From Xiphydria camelus (Eukaryota > Arthropoda > Insecta > Hymenoptera > Xiphydriidae): 64,000 bases of DNA. The position numbers were made by a program, and so were the translations under genes. Positions 59,794 to 64,000 of the stretch are shown in pieces. The notes below the pieces were generated by a model. That model had not been told where the DNA came from. It worked only from the letters and a program-made list of their open reading frames with translations, and did no database searches. Numbering within the stretch: position 1 is the stretch's first letter; each line of letters begins with the position of its first letter. The stretch lies in NCBI GenBank assembly GCA_963678675.1, contig OY783195.1:25407385-25471384 (forward strand), in the 5' to 3' direction.

Positions 59794-60596
59794 CTAGCAG
59801 CCCGTCCCGGCTTCGCACGGGTAGATTGTGGATTGGTTTTGTCCGTCCACCATTGTTTAAATACATTTTTAATACAAAACTTTTAGTATTTTTCCCGGGC
59901 TACGCAATGGTCATATTGGATTTGACCTTGACAATGACCTTCAAGGTTATATCGAGGTCAAATTAATTTTTTTTCACGTTCAAATGTGTCCTTGACCATT
60001 TTTTTCATGTTACCTTTATTGTCAGCGGAGGTCAAATTTAGGTCAAGTATAGTTCGACTTTTTGAATACCCTGTATAAGATTTACTAACTCAGAAACCTT
60101 CGCGGATATGCGTCCAACTGTTCCCCAAATTTTCATCGCAATCGGATGAACGGTTTAGGAAGGCATAATAATCATCCGTACCGGTACTTTTTGAACACCC
60201 TGTATAAGATTTACTAACTCAGAAACCTTCGCGGACATGCGTCCAACCATTCCCCAACTTTTCATCGCAATCGGATGAACGGTTTAGGAAGGCATTTGAT
60301 ATTACCTTAAAGGTCACGGTCAAGGTCAAATCCAATACGACCACTGGGTAGCCAAGGGAAAATCCTTAAAGTTTTGTATTAAACATTTTTCTCTAAAATT
60401 TTTCCCGCTGAGATAATCGGCCGTACCGGAACTTTTTGAACACCCTGTATAAGATTTACTAACTCAGAAACCATCGCAGGCATGCGTCCAACCATTTCCC
60501 AAAATTTCATCGCAATCGGATGAACGGTTTAGGAAGGCATACGAGACATACAGACAGACAGACAGACAGACAAACATTCATTTTTATATATATAGA
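59794..60596 (-). mobile_element. Helitron-like non-autonomous element (803 bp)
   Basis: Read on the minus strand it starts TCTATATATATAAAAATGAATG and ends CCCGTGCGAAGCCGGGACGGG-type hairpin followed by CTGCTAG. A precedes it and T follows. Helitrons start with TC, end in a hairpin plus CTAR and insert between A and T without duplication, and all of these are seen. There is no Rep/helicase frame. It contains three 108-bp repeats and an inverted pair around TTGGATTTGACCTTGAC. Confidence 0.7.
60059..60540. repeat. Three dispersed 108-bp repeats inside the Helitron-like element
   Basis: Copies at 60059-60166, 60188-60295 and 60433-60540, each from TTTTTGAA...CCCTGTATAAG to GAACGGTTTAGGAAGGCAT, all exactly 108 bp with a few substitutions. 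A (CAGA)n tract follows the last one. Confidence 0.9.
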
Positions 60597-60736
60597 TTTA
60601 TATATATAGATAGATAGATTGATTTTATAAAAATTTAAATAACCTGCAGACAATATAATTCTATTTCGAGATTAACGAATTTCCGATTGTAGAAATATCA
60701 GCGACTAGCAAATCTGTGTATATATCGAGTCTTTGT

Positions 60737-60882
60737 TTTAATACACGACAGTGGAGCGGGTTGCATATCGGTTGGCGCCACCGATCTGCTGCCGTTTTCT
60801 GTAATTCAGCGGTAATACCGACAGCCAAGACCCGAACCAAATGGAACTATCAGTCCGAAAAACCTTGATTATTCGAAAAAAA
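60737..60882 (+). repeat. Second copy of the SINE-like tail repeat
   Basis: This stretch matches 47236-47395 over about 145 bases at roughly three quarters identity. Shared landmarks are TTTTAATACAC, GCGGGTTGCATATCGGTTGG, CTGTAATT, GGTAAT and CCAAATG. No tRNA-like head is seen upstream, so it is a 5'-truncated copy or a separate repeat that the unit at 46.8 kb also carries. Confidence 0.7.
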
Positions 60883-61590
60883 ATACAAACGATTATCAAA
60901 TTATCTATATCGGAACGTCTGTCACTTTCACCACTATTGAGATGACCGATATTTCTCAGACACTGAATGGTGCGATGTTAGAAAAGTGCATGCACATGTA
61001 GAAAGACTTTTACTAGGAATTTAAAACTCCAGTGAAATGCAAATGCACATCGTGAGAAAGTGTAAGAAGTATGTTATGTGTAATAATATATGAAAATAAT
61101 AAATGTTTGTAATTCTCTGAAAGACCAGAAGTAATTACGAATTTCTTAATAATTTCGCGATATAAAATATCGATTAGACATTACTTTTATTATAACAAGT
61201 CCTTTAATGGCAGTAGATAAATATTAAACGCATAAAATAGTATGCATCTAATGAATTAGAGCGGTCATTAATGATCGTTGAAATCCCTCAGTATAATAGA
61301 TAATAATTATTCGAATCTAACAAATTTTCAGAATGTTTTTCGAAGGAAATCTAATTTATATATTCCATAAGGACTTATGGAATATATAGATTATAATCCT
61401 TAAGTCCTTATGGAATATATAGATTATAATCTATATATTCCATAAGGACTTTTACTCTTTTCGTCTATAAAATATTAGTATGGCTATAGTAACACCTGCA
61501 TCTCGCATATTTATGTCCATATTAAAACTGTAAACATAGTCCTGCATGAATTAAGCGAAGCTAATATCTCATTGAAATTCGCATATGCGG
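60883..61590. promoter_or_regulatory. Region upstream of alpha-tubulin
   Basis: AT-rich DNA between the SINE-tail repeat and the putative TATA box. Apart from the palindromes at 61359-61451 no factor site was recognised. It must contain at least part of the promoter. Confidence 0.35.
61402..61451. repeat. Perfect 50-bp palindrome upstream of alpha-tubulin
   Basis: From AAGTCCTTATGG to CCATAAGGACTT every base pairs with its mirror, with no spacer. A second palindrome built from the same words (TATATTCCATAAG/CTTATGGAATATA) lies just upstream at about 61359-61386. Confidence 0.9.
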
Positions 61591-61631
61591 TATAAAAAAC
61601 TGCAGCCGAACGGGAAAACTCGGTCCTCATT
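61591..61631 (+). promoter_or_regulatory. Putative TATA box and initiator of the alpha-tubulin gene
   Basis: TATAAAAAAC starts at 61591 and an initiator-like TCATT lies at 61627-61631, about 120 bases before the start codon. The spacing (36-38 bases) is a little longer than the usual 30, so the start site is uncertain. The call rests on motif and position only. Confidence 0.4.
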
Positions 61632-61646
61632 GTCGCAGTGGTATCC

Positions 61647-61742
61647 ATGGGGAGCAAAATAAAAATTGCCAACAAACTCGACAGTTTTTGTCAGTTTGAC
61701 TTCGTCGGCGATCCTGTTAACATCGTTCGTTCATCCCATTAA
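61647..61742 (+). promoter_or_regulatory. Upstream ORF of 31 codons in the alpha-tubulin 5' leader
   Basis: An ATG in good context (ATCCATGG) opens a frame that runs 31 codons to TAA at 61740-61742, nine bases before the tubulin ATG at 61752. If transcription starts near 61629 this would be translated first and could dampen tubulin translation. The peptide matches nothing I recognise. If transcription starts downstream of 61647 it has no role. Confidence 0.4.
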
Positions 61743-61751
61743 TCCGCCAAA

Positions 61752-64000
<2,249 letters not shown>

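Overview
The window is animal nuclear DNA, most likely from an insect. It is AT-rich with CpG-rich patches, has a spliced alpha-tubulin gene with GT-AG introns, one eukaryotic tRNA gene and no bacterial gene organisation. The density and style of the small inverted-repeat transposons, many ending in CACTGAGAAAAA, remind me of hymenopteran (ant-like) genomes. That assignment is memory-based inference.

Only about the last 2.3 kb holds a protein gene I can support: the 5' part of a divergent alpha-tubulin on the + strand (ATG at 61752, coding exons 61752-61754, 62003-62219 and 63276 to the window end). It covers residues 1-315, has a two-residue deletion in the H1-S2 loop and lacks the Lys40 acetylation site. 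A tRNA-Ser(GCU) gene lies on the - strand at 57186-57267. A tRNA-derived SINE-like unit starts near 46787. I recognised no other genes, and open reading frames elsewhere look like chance or repeat-derived frames.

The other roughly 60 kb is gene-poor DNA (intergenic or a very long intron) packed with transposon remains, many of them inside one another. They include about 30 CACTGAG-type MITEs and relatives in a dozen internally unrelated families; TTAA-flanked piggyBac-like MITEs (506-971, 8683-9494, 10802-11193); Harbinger-like MITEs with 3-bp duplications (16813-16996, 29569-29802); a Tigger/pogo-like element (53176-54097); a Helitron-like element (59794-60596); and solo LTRs with exact target duplications (3448-3842, 29515-30137, 24398-25380). 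There are also large fold-back elements (2851-3395, 26872-27698), minisatellites and a perfect 50-bp palindrome upstream of the tubulin gene.

The most informative pattern is the nesting. Because several host repeats have other copies in the window, the empty site of a younger insertion can be read directly. This gives exact element ends, target duplications and a relative insertion order. The CACTGAG-type elements are flanked by 2-bp duplications that are often not TA (CA, TG, TT, CG, AG), which argues for a CACTA/EnSpm (CMC)-like mobilising enzyme rather than mariner. All coordinates were read by eye, and repeat edges without a stated duplication are good to about 5-20 bases.
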